From the NCBI RefSeq assembly GCF_003073045.1, contig NC_037598.1, positions 25,543,822-25,607,821 of the forward strand: DNA of 64,000 bases. The letters run 5' to 3'. This document shows, piece by piece, positions 24,147 through 38,210 of this stretch. Position numbers and translations under genes: made by a program. The notes beneath the pieces were generated by a model. The model was not told the origin of the DNA. It worked only from the letters and a program-made list of their open reading frames with translations, and made no database searches. The stretch is from Pomacea canaliculata (Eukaryota; Mollusca; Gastropoda; Architaenioglossa; Ampullariidae). The stretch's first letter is position 1. Every line of letters begins with the position of its first letter.

Positions 24147-27100
24147 TCAATGTGGGATGCTGAAGATCTCAGGAGCTTCAAGATTTTCTGTCAGGTCTTG
24201 AAGCCTGTTATGGAAACATTCATGATAATTGAATTATGGTAAACATTTTTTTTGTTTGTTTGGTGGCATGTTTACTAATAGGCTTGATTATTGTGGTAGT
24301 TCAACAAATTCTGAAAATAAAGACATGACTATGCAATAAAAATATTAAAACTGCAATGAATAAATGATCTTCAGACTTTATTTTATATACCCATATTAAT
24401 GTCTATCCATGCATAACCAAAAATGGAAATAAGACCTCACCCAGTCAATAAATCAGCAAACTGCTCCCTGCTTACACTTCCCTGCTCGCTATTCAGTAAG
24501 CTGTCCAAAAATAAAAATTACAGTTAATTTTTCATCCATTCATAGACATGATAACATGTTTAAAGAATTAAAAATTTATCAATTTTTATGTGCTTTCATT
24601 TAAATACATTCAATCGTGTAGATTTGAGTGAAAAATATATGAGTCATGTTGTGTGTGTGGATGCTAAATATTGAACTTGAAGCATCATTAGACGTGAAAG
24701 ATAAAATTAATCATAAAAAATATCCAACATAATATTACCTTTTATGCATCCTTTTGGTTATTGTGTCTTGCATTCCTTTGCTAGCTCTGTTTACACAGCT
24801 CTGAAACCAGTATTAAAACCAGGCAGCTAGTCTCTTATCCATTCAGCAAAAATCCTTTTGACTGGTACAATATCAGTTACTGCATATGGGGAGGGGGAAA
24901 TAAATGCATTCCAAAATAAGATTGCATGGAAATGGAGATTAAATTTATGTTACTCACACTGCACGACTGTTGTCAAATTACATATCACATACTTCATTTA
25001 GGAAAGAGTTAAAAAAAAAAACCCTTCTAAATAACTGTCCACCTTGCTTAATATAATAAATTTACAGGGTTCAATTTTTCAGTTTTTTCCAGGCACTGTC
25101 ATCATCACCATGAGAGCACTAAATTACTATCTCTATGCTGTATGCTGCTATCTCAACAATAATGTAAAGAATATCTTTTAAGTGATTTCACTCCATGTAA
25201 AATCTGATTCTACTAAAAATGCTTGAGTAACACTGCTCACCTTAAAGAGCTGACCCACAAGAACAGCAACTGTAGCAAGGTCTTCATGGCACTTCTGAAC
25301 ATTTTCATGGAGCTGAAGATGGGATCTAAGACAAAAAAAAAAGTTTGCTTTTTCTGCCTCTGTCTCAAGAATATGTATACCTAAAAATATGTTTAATGCA
25401 GACCATTTATATCTGACTAAACATCTGTACAGTCCTTGTAATTGCATCTGCATATCCTGTAATTGCCATTGCAGATTAATAAAATTGTAATACCTGTACC
25501 AAGCGAGAAAGTCTAGCCGCAGGAGTGCTCCCTTGTGAGGGCCTTGTTCCTGCCACACATTCTGTGCACGTTTATATGCTCCTTCCAACTTTTTCCTGAA
25601 GGAATAAATGGTTAAACAATTAATAGGGAACAAAAATTAATTCCTATTTTTTCTACTGCAAGAAAAGAAAAACAATTATGCCTGTTTACATATGCACATA
25701 GAGTGAAATAAACTGTTTATTGTTTTAAAGCCCTTACCTTAATGCTTCAAAATAGCTTTCTTGATGCCGTGTGGTAAATTTAGCTCTCTCCATAGTTCTT
25801 CTAAGTCCCTCCATTTCTTCAATACATGACTGAGCTTCTTCTTGTGCCCTCTGAGTAAGCTGTGCACTGAAATTTAAAAAAACATGGAAAACCATGCAAT
25901 TCCACCTTGGTTACCTACAAAAAGTTTTTTTACTAAACTTTTCTCTGCAAACTTAACAATGGAAAACAATATTCCTCAGGTCTAGTTTGAGAGATGATCT
26001 CCCTCTGTTATGCACAGCCATTATAATTTCCATTGTTTTGCAGTTGTAATGTTGACAAAATTTGCTCAAACCAATCTCCACACGACCTTCCCAGATTTTT
26101 TAAGTCATTTTAAAAGGTCATCTTTTTATATCAAAAACAAAGATTAATAATAGTTATTAATTAATAATAGTTTTATTATACTTTCAGAAGTCAAAAAATA
26201 GAAATAGATTTTTTAACTTACCATTTTGTGCCATCAAAGTCCAGATGGTGTTTCCCAGGAGATTCTCTAAAGGCACTCTTTGCCGCCTCAATCGTTCTTT
26301 CAATGCTTGACATTTTTTGCAAAATCTATTGAAAAATAAAATTAATGTGCCATTTTCTTACTGCACATTCTATAACATTAAGGCAAAGATCTCTGATTTT
26401 TCAAACTTAGCAAAATGAAGCAGACTTACCTCCTTAAAATTGCTGTTTTCTTGGTTAGTCCATTCTGCCATATTTGCTGTTCCTCTGATCACATCAAACA
26501 GTTCTGTCATCAAGTAAAAGGTTTTCTCAGCTGCTTGCACTTCTTTCTTCAGTTCACGTCTGTCAAGATTACATAACTCATCAGCTATACAATGCCTGCC
26601 TATGAACATTCCTATGAAAGCCAAAATGTTTTTATCCAGCACTCTTATTATTTTGTCTTTTCCTATGACAGAATTGTCATGGAAAGTTCTTGTAATCGTC
26701 AACGCCATCATCAGGATGAAGATGATCATTATCACTATCAATAACCTTGTAATTATATCAACTAGATTTAATGGACCTAATGTAGCACATCATCTTGCGG
26801 TATAAGATGATGGTGGGTAGGGTAGTGGGAGTGAAAGAAAAACAAACTAAAAACAAAACTAAAAATCCCACAGTAATGTTTCTGAACTTAGCAGAAACAA
26901 GCACTCTCCTTTACACTTTACTTTTAACAACTACCTACATCTGTCTTTCTGTCAGCCTCCACAGATGTTGCTGAAGAGTTTTCAAGTTTACAACGCAGCG
27001 GTGTATCAAAATGATGATTGCACATATTTTGAGAAAGGGCAAAATCACTCCTGCAATCAAAATAAAATCGATAATTTGCCTGTTCTCTAACTTAAAGTGT

Positions 27101-30100
27101 AGTAAAATAATGACAAACTGTATACTTTGCTAGATCATCACAATCAGACTACATGCATATTACATGGCTAAATTTTTTTTTCTTAAAAGTGACAATAATC
27201 TCAAAATACAAAATCATCATCTGCATAAAATCCCTCTAGCACATACAACTGAATAAAAGATGTGCTCTCAAAACAAATCATTTAAAATGAAATCTAGTTA
27301 TCACAAAAATGGCTGCTAATATAAAGTTTCTTATAATACATCCAATAATCAAGGACTTGATTGTCCTCTCTCTCTATGCAACAACTCTAAATCCAATCAG
27401 AAAAGTTACTGATTATTACATGTCTTATATTCTTTGGCATTATGACCTTACCAGATGCAGTGTAAGTTATGGATGTCTCTCTGAACAGGTTATCATCTCC
27501 ATCAAAAGAAAGAGGCACTGTAGCAGGAAGCAGAATAAGAGGAGAATTGATATCTGTTGGAGGAATAATAAATTCTTGTTCATCTTCCTGAGGCCAGTCA
27601 GTTAAGCTTATGTCTCCATGCAGAATGTCATGCAGTTCTGACATACCATGTTCTGTCTGCTGGTTGCTTAACTGCTCTTTTAGGACATTGTAACTGTAAC
27701 AAGGAGGATGCACTATAAGTTTAATTTATAAATCAAATTTTGTGGCACACGAAATAAATTAACCATAATCAATTTCTGCCAGCGCATGATGATACAGAGA
27801 TCATGCATTTCATTTCCTTTATAAAATATTTGTAGGGTATGAAGTGAAGTAAACATAATTTGTCTATAATTTGACTCAAAGCTTCTAGAGTCTTTTAAAT
27901 AAATGTAACAAAATATTTATCTGCTTTAAAAATTATTATATCTTAGCACAAGATATGAAGAAAATCAAATTTTAAACATCCAAGGGCAGCCTCATTTGCA
28001 AACAAACTCACAGAAACAAGTTCAAGCCAAAGCATTAAGTTCCGACACTTCAAGACAAATACATTTGAATCTTGTGATATAAATAAAATATGTGAGATGA
28101 TTTTTATATCTTATGGCATGGTAAACACATTGTGATGACAAAGAGAACACAAAATACACACACAGACACAAAGACTGAAAGCAAAATAAAAGACAAAAAT
28201 AAATAAGGATATGACAATTTGTTTCAGAAAGACACTGTACATCATGCAGCCAAACAAAAGAGAGAAATGTTTTGTTAAAGAACTGCATTCAGTCATTTGA
28301 AGAAACAAAGTTTTTACCTGAATCCAGGAGATCTAGAAATAAAAATTTCATCAAATGGAGGTTGGCTTGGAAGCAGTGAAAGATAAGTGATTCGCTCTTT
28401 TTCCAAAATGTTCTTTGATTCTTGAAAGAAACGCTCAAATGTCCATCCCAGTGCAGGATCTCTTTCAAACAAAGCCACCAGCATCGGAAGGAGAAGTTTC
28501 TTTAGGCCTCTGTCAATAACATTTTGAAAAAGCTATCTCCAGCAAAGTTTTATTCTTCAAAGCAGTCTACCAGCTCTTGTGAGCATTCAGATTTGTATGC
28601 AGTCACAAACACATACACAGGTGTGTGTATGCTTATTTTAGTCTATTTGATGTTAACCCTAAGCATTACTCAGGCTTGACATTTTATAGAAACATGGAAA
28701 ACTCTATGGTTAATCCTGAGATAACCTGACTTGACCCTAGATAAAGTGTTAAATCTTACTGCTTAAGATGAAGCATTTTTTTTACACAAAAATGCAAATC
28801 CAACACAAGAAATCTCCCACCCCCCAAACCCAATTAGCTGTATAAACACACATGCACACCCGTGCACACACTCACCAAAATTTCAGCAAAAGGTTGACTG
28901 ACCTTGAAAGGTGGCAAGTATTTGGCAAAGCAAAGATCCACTGAATTTCGCCTCTGGCTTCCTTTTGTCTGGCCCCTATGGCACCTGAAGGTTTTTGGGA
29001 TATCATCTCAAACCTACAGACAAAAAAAAAAACAACCCAAAGCCAAAATGAACATACGTTTTCTTAAAATTTTCTATTTTCAGAATATCAGCATGGGCTG
29101 CAGATGTCATCACACAATCAGTTAAAAAAATTGCAATCTAAAAATTTTATAATATATAATAAATAAATTTATTTATGCCAATTATTATTAATAATATCAA
29201 TGTTGATAATTAAAAATAAATAATGCAAGATATATGATACCATTATATTATATAAATTCCTTTATTATTATTATATGATGCAGATGAACAATTGATGTAT
29301 ATGTGTGGGCTAGCATGTCTTTAAAACTTTAGTTTCTTCCTTAGCTATAAATGTAATTTAACAGCTGTTAATAATTAATTTCTTATCTCTTCTTACACAA
29401 CCAGATATACATGACAGTAACACAATCATGACAATACTAACTTGAGCTTAAAAATACTTAATTGCTACATTAGTTAACTGCAACTTGCAACCTACATTGT
29501 TGTTGGTTTACTCTCATGCTTGTGAGGGCTGAAGGGTACTGAGCCTGTTGCAGCACAGTAAATTGTCACACCTAGGCTCCACAGATCAACATTGTGTGGA
29601 AAGGCAATACTTTTGTCTGTATCTGTGATTCCAAAGGCTACATTGAATATTTCTGGATGCTGAAAAATTGACAGAACAATGAAATGAATACGATATATAG
29701 TGGTACCTCAAGTGCTAATCAGTTTGAGTATCTAACATTTTTTCCATAAGAAAGAATGTAAATGTATTTAATTGGTTCCCACCAAATGCTAACTCTCTTG
29801 TTTTATTAATAGTATTTTAAAGTATGGCATATGTAAGAAAAAGGTTTGTTTCAGATATTTCACTAAAAATACAGTTTAATCTTTATAATACTATAAATTT
29901 CAAATCAGCTGCTTTAATGACCTCATTATGTTTCAGAATTGTTGATGCTATCAAATTAACCATGCCATATCAAATGGCTACTTTAGACACACATATGCCA
30001 CTATCATACTTGGCAAGTATTTTTTAATTCAATTGTTTTATCACTGTTTTACATTTTCATTCACTTTTATCGCTAGAACGTTTCTTGAGTGTCATAATGA

Positions 30101-32847
30101 CCATATTGTATACTATGTACATACATAAAGAAAACAACAACAAACAACAAAAACCACAAGATTGTAAACACAGCACCACGACTTCTTTACTTCTTGAAAT
30201 CATTATGCATAGTAATGCTTTCCTTTTTGCTTGAACCCAAAAAACGTCACCAGTAAGTGTGATGCCTCATGCAGTTTTTACCATGATAGTTGAGTGCCAG
30301 TCAACAAAAAAAATCCCCTGAGATCATCTTTCTTATGGATATAGAGAAAGACCTAACAGCTGCTAAAAATAACTAATTAAAAAACTCTCATAAGAACAGC
30401 AATACTAATTAATAAACAACCTTAATGGGTCTTACTTGTTCAACAAACTGTCACGTTTTCAATGACCCAAGAAAGATTCCACTATTTTGATCAGTGCAGA
30501 CCATCATTACTACTAAAACTATAATCTAACACTAAAATCAATATTAATGTGCACTTGAATGCAATATATTTTAATAATTGATTGATTTCAAATTTAGTGT
30601 AATAAATACAAGCATCTTACTAAGAAGTCTGGTGTTCCCACAATCGACTTAAAATATTCATCATCCCCAAGTGGTCTTGCCGTGCCAAAATCTGACAGCT
30701 TGAAAATGGACCTTCAACAACAAAGGCACGAAGGAAAATAAAAATAAGCACTTATTCTGGTAAGAAAGACCACAAATCTAAATATATCTCAGATGCTCTC
30801 CATTAAGGATTAAAAAAACCCTATATAACCAATTTTAAATAAATGATAAAGTTATCAAAACTTGATAACAGTATAAACAGGATGAAAACAAGACAAGCAG
30901 CTTACTTTCCTTCTTCATCAATCTGACGAAGAATGTTGCCTGGTTTGATGTCTCGGTGTACAAAACCATGTGATCGTAAATGTTCCATACCTGACACTGA
31001 AAATATGCAATAAATGCCGCATAACATTAACTATGAGACTATAATAACAGCAATGTACTATTTCTAACTTTTTTAAAAAAATGATACAATGACTATATGA
31101 TTTATCACAATTTCACATCAAAAACATTTTCTGCATCTCCCTCCTTCACACACAGAGAAGGTGGTCTGATTTTCTCACCATCTTTGCATTCCTCCTACCC
31201 TCACCCTTTGATTTTTTATTTTTTTTTTTTTGTAGGTTTTTTTGTTAGCACTACTGTATTTAAGCACTGCTAAGCAGCGAAGTAGACTTTTACATAAACA
31301 TACACATACATGAATACATGCATGCACACAAAAAATAATACCAGACAAGTAGTACCAAGATGCTTCAGGAGTAAAAGAAATTCTGGCTCAGGCAAGCCAA
31401 ACATGTTGCAGGGCTGGTGTAGGTAGGACTGGAGGCTGCCTCCCTCACAGTACTCCATAACAACCACTATATGTTTGTTCATTAGCTGTAAAATGGAAGA
31501 CAAGGGGATCAGATACTTTAAAAGAAAAACAGTAGAAAAGATGACAGAAGATTAAATTCATTACTCCGCAAAGCAAAAAACTGCTTATCATTTTATGAAA
31601 AGATTGATGAGAGTTGTCACATCATCTGCTATACAACTACAGACAAATAAACATACTTTTTAGGTTAGGGTCTCAGTTCAGGTGCTACAAGTACTAATTT
31701 CTGCTTGACAACTGCTGGATGGACTAGGGATTTTCCAGCTATACACACAATTAGGTCTCAACCCAGTGATCTTCTGTTTCACAGTTAAATGCAATAAAAC
31801 CAGACTAAAGAGTGACAAATATTATAATGCAATAAACTGCTGTGGCGTCTCACTTCTGTCTCTGTGCCAAAGAAGTGAATGATGTTTTCATGCTGCAGAG
31901 TCTGAAGAGCAGTCACTTCACGAGTTATATCTCTCATGGCCATGGGGTTGGTTATCTTCAATGCTCTAAACTGCCCATCCTGAAACAGAGTTCATTTGCA
32001 AACTTCTTGTGTGCTTGAAGTTTCAGATTGGTGTTAAAATTCTTCAGTTTGAACAGTTTGAGTTGAGTAACAAAGATATTCCACCCACACACACACATGT
32101 GTGAGAGATGCTGCAAAAACTTGAAATATAATCTTCACATGGATGTATTACAGTTTTTAAAGTGTCATTAAGTTCCATTATGCATTCTAAAAGTTCTGCT
32201 GTTATATTTCAGTAGTCATTATAATATTGTATTCCTAACTTTACCAGTACTAATCAGTCTGTAACACATAGTACCTTTAAAATCATGTTAAAATTTCTTT
32301 GTATAATTATTTATCTTTTAATTTTAAAAAACTGTTTTTTTACAGTTTTATTACCTTTCCTTGGCAGGTTGTTAATTGTACCATTAGCACTGGATGGTGA
32401 TGATTATACACACAAATATGGATGAATGTTGCCATGTACTGACCCGATCTCTTACGTGTGTTTACATTTGCGTTTGCGTGTTGTGTTGTGCATGCTGAGC
32501 CAATATAAGAATTATAATTTATTCTATGGGTTTGAATAGGTAAACATTCTGTACATTAGGTTTCTTCTTCTTGAAAATTAAGAATCTTCTCAAACTTTTT
32601 TTATATTAGTACCGATGGCAAGTGATAGATCAAGTCCTCGATCGTGTTTGTGATCTTGATGAGAAACTGATCGAAGAGATTCCTTCGTTCATTACAACAG
32701 AAGACAAACATATCTGGCAACTTAAATAGAACAGAAACAAAAGTACTGTACCTTAGAAAGCCCTTTATATACACTACAAGTCGCTCCCTGCCCCAAGCGG
32801 TCGTCTGTGCTGTACGTGTGATTAGAAGTTCCGCGAACTGTCGCCAT
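24147..32847 (-). CDS. TBK1: TBK1/IKK-epsilon-like serine/threonine kinase
   Basis: TBK1-type kinases act downstream of cytosolic nucleic-acid and Toll-like sensing and phosphorylate IRF/NF-kB pathway proteins and autophagy receptors. Exons, first to last: 32752-32847, 31854-31979, 31356-31485, 30906-30996, 30621-30711, 29496-29659, 28903-29013, 28318-28509, 27452-27693, 26939-27050, 26430-26559, 26222-26325, 25738-25866, 25494-25595, 25241-25325, 24739-24800, 24441-24500 and 24147-24204. They sum to 2085 nt, or 694 residues (human TBK1 is 729). Visible kinase features are LGQGAT (18-23), ALK with Lys40, Glu53, HRDIKPGN (131-138), DFG (155-157) and the activation-loop KSIVGT. Ser170 there aligns with TBK1 Ser172. 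KPSGAI and the region after it match TBK1 before a divergent ubiquitin-like domain and a helical scaffold. An in-frame ATG at 32910 would add 21 residues. Orthology to TBK1 versus IKK-epsilon is unresolved. Confidence 0.9.
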
Positions 32848-33729
32848 TTTCGCGTTGGTCAGGACACACGGAGAGGGAATTCCCGCTGATATCCACTTTC
32901 TCAGCTTCACAACAATAAACGATGCATTTGTTTGTTTACTTACGACCCAAAACCATATGTTTCATACATCCTTTGTGACATGTGTAGATTAATATGAAGC
33001 AGGAAGAAGTGTCACTCATTCTTAATTGCCGTTTGGTCAGAGTTCTTTGGTCCGAGATAATCTTCCCACCGCTGTGCGACTGAGATCAACAGGAAGATAA
33101 AGATGGAGTATCCTCCATTAATAATATTTGTATTTCGCCAAGCGTGTTTGACGATTCACACAAAAAAAACTAAATAAAAGACGTAAAAGCACAAAAAAGC
33201 AAGATCGGGGTGGGGTTGGTAGTTAATAACGATTGAAAACCATCGATAAATCGCCTCGATCAGCACGGACAGGCATAGTAATACAAGTTCGTGGTTTCTG
33301 TAATTGTAAACATGCCATGCAGGTTTCGCTGTTTCTAATCGCTTTAATATCTTTAATACCAAACTGCGGACCATGATCGACTTTCAGTCTCCGTGAATAA
33401 ACATCCGTAGTGCAGGATCGACCAACCCCAGAACATGAAATTTTAGAAGGAAAAGATCAAAGTTCCAGAAAGAAGAAATATCGATAGCTACTTAATTGTT
33501 TCATCGGTGATTCGTCTGTTGGGCTTGAGGCGAATTTACTTTTCTATTTTGGGACGAACTGACTTATGGTGAGGGGCCAAATGACCGCTCCGGGGAAGAG
33601 GTGGGGCAAATGGAATGATTGTTGCTCTGTTGACACTAACGGTGACAGCAAAGCGAATATCTACATAGTAATGAACAGAGAATACTTCACAGGTGTACAG
33701 ATATCCATAACAGCAGCAACGGGCAAGCC

Positions 33730-34010
33730 GAACAGGATCTGACACAGCAGCACCATTAGGTTTACTAAGGCATGTCGACTTAGTTCCCATTCTGCTACAT
33801 GGATGCTAGATGTGGACGCTGTTTGCTGACACACAGAATCCAGGCATTCGAAACCAAGTGCTCTAGGAAAGTGCTCCAGATTTGCTACCATCATTCAATA
33901 TAAAGAGTGTTGGTTCCTTGAGACAACAGTAAATATTTCAAGTGTTTCCGATTTTGTCAAGTGACCTGGTACAACACTCAAAGACTGTCCTTCAAGTCCG
34001 ACCTGCTTAC
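33730..34010 (+). mobile_element. Degraded RTE-clade LINE fragment
   Basis: Plus-strand frames show decayed forms of the motifs in the 19430-20070 element: VPILLHGC, QAFETKCSRKVLQI and, shifted, FCQVTWYNTQRLSFK. These correspond to VPILLYGC, QALDNKWLRRLLRI and FGHVT. It is clearly older than the 19.4-kb copy. Confidence 0.65.
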
Positions 34011-35535
34011 TGCTGAATCTGTAGTGAGCTACAGCGTCCATCTGGCATAATCCCCCTTCCTGAATGACCAGCACAAAATACAGGGAATGAATGCTACATT
34101 GGACAATAAGGGCTAAAATGGTCAACCACTGGCAAAATACTTTCATCAATAAAAGTTCCTCATTTTGATGCTTATGATGCTTTCATTCTCATTGAATAAT
34201 CCAGGTTGAGATAAATCATAACTCCAAGAAAAAAAATTAGTTGCCTTCTTTAATAACCACACACAATTTTTGAAGCATCCTAAAAATTCTTAGTAAACAA
34301 CCCAGACTGTATTGTGATCAACATCATGTGCCTTAGAATGGGATAGAACTAATCAGTATGTAGGGATTTAGTTGCAGAGTCAACAAAATCGCTGTGGTGA
34401 TGCATTCCATATACCATCTGGACCAGTTGTCATGACTATATGAATGTGATATCTTTAAACTCATCACCATCATCAGTGTGCATTCTTTGCTTTAAGTGAT
34501 CTTTCCAAACAACATTTTCCAACAAGACTGCTCATTATTTTCTTTTGAAAAACTGTAACAGTGTTGTCCATGACAGCACATCTTATCCTTTAGTTACTTT
34601 CTAGTAAAAAATTTCCTTTGAATATTGGCTTAGGATGTACTCCACAACAATCAAAACATTGCATTTTCAGTAACATGATTCCTAAAACCTATCTTTTTAT
34701 ATATTAAAAAACCCCATGATAACATGATGCAAACACTAAATTGGCTCTTGCCAATCCACTCTCCACATACTATAAACAATGTTATGTATAGAGTGATACG
34801 AAAATTTGTGCAAACCTCTTAAAGATTAAAATATTTATGGCCATCAGAAATAAAAATAATTAATTCTCTTGACTACAACAGAATGTGAAGAAAGTTAAAA
34901 GAACTTTGCCAGACGACACTTCTGGCTAGTCATATCAAAAATTACTTTGTTCACTACCACATTCATATGCACAGTTCCTGGCCATGCTTACAGCAAAATG
35001 CAGATGAAATGTGGGCATCCACAACCACAGCCAAAAAGGCACTGTAGAGGATAAAGTGACTGAATTCATCCAAAGCAGTAATAAAGTACCATGCAGTTCC
35101 ACCAAATGCTTGATACAAAACAGTTTACCCTATTTACACCCACACTTTATCAAAATTTAAAAAAAATCACAGCCTAACAAGAGCTCACCTTAACACTATT
35201 ACAATTGAATGATAAAATAAGATTAAGAAAACAGCATCATTTCCTTTACCAAAAGAAGTTGCATTAACAATTTTAGATATTTTCTCTTCAATCACATACA
35301 CACAAAGTCAAATACACATTTACAGTCACATAGTGGAAAGAAAATAACATGCACATTTACAAGCAACTCTACAGCAGATCACTAAGCATGGAAATGACTC
35401 AAATACTTGTACTTCGTTTAAGGCTGAAATGCACTTAGCAAATAATGTAAATAATGCACACAAAATACTTTTGTAATCATAGGTTGTAGAAAAACATCTG
35501 AATGTAGGAACAGCAAAGTTCCCATAAAATCAACA

Positions 35536-35742
35536 GTCTATAGCAGACCTGGGCAAGGGGCGGCCCTCGGGCAGCATCCGGCCCGCCTCCTGTCTCTGAC
35601 CGGCCTGCCCGCTGGCCCGCCCGCCAGTATATATACAATATTGGGTAAAACTGAGTTAACTATATTAGTCCAGCCCTCTAAAACCATCCCAATTTCTCAT
35701 GCGGCCCCTTGGGAAAATTAATTGCTGACCCCTGGTCTATAG
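35536..35742 (+). mobile_element. hAT-type MITE with perfect 8-bp target duplication
   Basis: A 191-bp element (35544-35734) begins CAGACCTGGGCAAG and ends TTGCTGACCCCTG. It is flanked on both sides by the identical octamer GTCTATAG (35536-35543 and 35735-35742). Eight-base target duplications and CAG...CTG termini are diagnostic of the hAT superfamily. The interior is GC-rich at the left and non-coding. Confidence 0.88.
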
Positions 35743-36318
35743 GGATAGATCCTAGTGTTACTTTTATTAATTATGCCACACATAAAACTTGTACCCATCA
35801 ACTGTTATTTCATAATCACAGATGCACAAGCAATGCTGTATGGGTGGTTTTGGCATGTCGTGCATGCATTTCGTTATCACAAAACTGCAGAACCAAGAGT
35901 ACAAAGTTTGTCTTTTAAAAAAAATTAAGAATCATCTCTAGTCTTAAAGTCTTTTTTTCTGAAAGTCTTCATTTTAATATTAATCAAAACGTTTTATCAG
36001 CCATATATGGCAAACCCTACAAATTTGGAAACTGGCAGAATTAACTGACAATGCAACCTCTATCAGTTTAGGTGATTACATCAGAATGGATCTGAATCTC
36101 ATGAGAACATGTGATTAAATCTTCCTTTAAAGTTAAATAACAAAAACAAGTAGTCTCAGAAACTGGCTCAATTAACACAGATGTTGCAATCTCCAAACAA
36201 AATGCCTACATACTCAGCAATTCACAAAAGAAAGACGAACAAAAATTATGAGCTGTAAATAGTGCTGCCTAGTTTTGACAACTGCAAATGCTGTTCAGTC
36301 AACATATCCAAAACACAC

Positions 36319-36324
36319 TTTATT
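36319..36324 (-). terminator. Candidate CRADD poly(A) signal
   Basis: AATAAA on the minus strand lies about 30 nt beyond the CRADD stop codon. If used, it implies a very short 3' UTR. Confidence 0.5.
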
Positions 36325-36352
36325 AACAATTTCTCTTACCACAAACACATTA

Positions 36353-38118
36353 TTAGCTACTGACTGACAGTGCCATCTTTTTAACTGTTTCCCACTCAAT
36401 GCTACACTGATTATTCACGCGTTTCAGTGCCTCTAGAACGCGTATAAGTGTGCCATTTCTTGCTTCGCGCTGCTTCCATTTGATGAAAAGATTTGCAATT
36501 TGCGTAGTTGCAGAGTATGGGTTTGACATCTTGATCTGTTCAATGTTGACTTGTGTGAGGCCCAGATTTAGAAACACATGCTCCCAACCAGCACCCATTG
36601 CTCCAGAAAGTTTGCTGGCTATTTGATCTGTGATGCACTGGTTCTTAGTATTTTCTGGAAGCTGCTCAATCCATGCAAAGGGATCTGAAAGTCAAACAGG
36701 AACATATTTCATAGTTTCTGAGTATTTTTACTTTTTGCATTCTTTGAAAAAAGTAATGTAAAAAGAGAGAGAAAGAAAAAGTGTGTGTGTGTGTGTTTTT
36801 AAGCTGAAAAATTGCTTGCATAGCATACGATTTCCAATTAGTTTGTTGCTTATTTACTAAGACCATTAATTATTGTGCTACATGTTTAAATACAAGACTC
36901 TGCTGAAGAACAAACCCAGACATAAAATTCAAAAAATTGCAAGTATCTGTCTTTTATATATAACAGTTTTTCAAATATTTAAAAACAGCAGTTGTCTACT
37001 GTATAATCAAGTTCCCACACCTTCCCTAAATAGTACACAAACCAAGATACACACACCATGTGAGACAAGTCAGAGTGTGGCATGCAGGCAGACTGCACTA
37101 ATGTTAACATTTTGATTTCATTAACAAATCCTTTTCTAAAAAAATGACAGTTATGTCCAATTACTTCTACATATACAGACAAGCAGGATGTTAGCTATTA
37201 TTTTCAAAACAAGGCAAGGGCACTCGAGGAGTGTGAACATGCGCTTTAAAAATTTTGCATTTATTATTATTAAGTGAGATAAGAGTGATTATTCCTCCTC
37301 ACCCCCTTTTTTTTTTTAATGAAAATTTTTCTTTCTTAAATACAATGCTGGCCATGTTTGTCTACAGTGGTGCATGTATCATACGTATGAGAGTATTTAT
37401 GTATACTGCCAGTTTCTGAACAAAATACGAAATTCAAATATTTGTTTCTAATAATATACCTGCTGGTACTTCTACTTCTATATCTGTTTCCCTTATTTTC
37501 TCTGCCAGATGCTTATATCCATTTTCCTCAAGTGCATCAAGGAAAACCTTAAATGCATCTTCACCTGGAACAAAAAATGTAATGCTTTCACAGCAACATT
37601 GTGTGTACATAAGAAATATTCTTATTTGAGCTTTATGGAGAAAGGGGAATTGTGGGAGTGGTTGTGGGGGTGAGACCAATGGATGATTCGGATCATCAAT
37701 AAATGAACATTTACTAATGTTAAAACCTTTTTAAAGAAATCACTCAGTGGGAATTCATCAAATTATCTTCCTTCCTGTGGTATTCCAGCAAATGTTAAGA
37801 TAGAATTCTCCAAGAATACCTTGACACACCACTTAGCACAGTCACTACAAACCAGCAATGAATCAAGATAACAGAAAAATGACAATTAGAAAAGGCAAGC
37901 TTTGTACCTGCACGTAATATGAGCTCCACACATTTCCCAACACGGTCTCTTCGTAACTTCTCAGCTTTTATGGCTTCCCGATCATCCAAATTAAAGACTA
38001 AATTTGAGATCAAATAATCAATAATGTCATCAGGCTCTAAGTCTTTACAAAGGACATCAAAGTTCCTTTGTATTTGGCAATGATCTCTAGGCCTTAGCTG
38101 CCCCTTTTTCACAGGCAT
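36353..38118 (-). CDS. CRADD: CARD and death-domain adaptor (CRADD/RAIDD)
   Basis: CRADD links a death-domain platform (PIDD) to caspase-2 through its CARD. Three coding exons, 37908-38118, 37460-37564 and 36353-36684, sum to 648 nt, or 215 residues (human 199). Residues about 8-105 form a CARD, with LEPDDIIDYLISNLVFNLDD and KVFLDALEENGYKHLAEKI matching helices 2-3 and 5-6 of the fold. Residues about 120-205 form a death domain: IEQLPENTKNQCITDQIASK, GWEHVFLNLGLTQVNIEQI and LFIKWKQREARNGTLIRVLE. The CARD-then-DD order with a short linker is the CRADD arrangement. Just before the ATG, TGTTGCAG AATCCAGA looks like an acceptor, so at least one 5' UTR exon lies upstream, probably within 38.5-39.4 kb. 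Confidence 0.9.
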
Positions 38119-38210
38119 TCTGGATTCTGCAACACAAAACAGAAAATATGTTCCTTAGTAGCCTAAAAAAAAAAAAATTAGATTATTCATTTTTCATGGA
38201 TCAGTTAAGT

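Larger units (their letters stand above)
32848..36318. other. Region between the TBK1-like gene and CRADD
   Basis: No coding exon is recognised in about 3.5 kb. It includes the kinase promoter side, a degraded RTE LINE piece (33730-34010), a complete hAT MITE (35536-35742) and otherwise AT-rich sequence. Confidence 0.5.

Noticed and set aside
29496-29520. Earlier donor in TBK1-like exon 6 (GAGA followed by GTAAAC, near 29511)
   Set aside because: It would break the frame into exon 7, whereas the donor after 29496 keeps phase and matches TBK1 spacing before KPSG.
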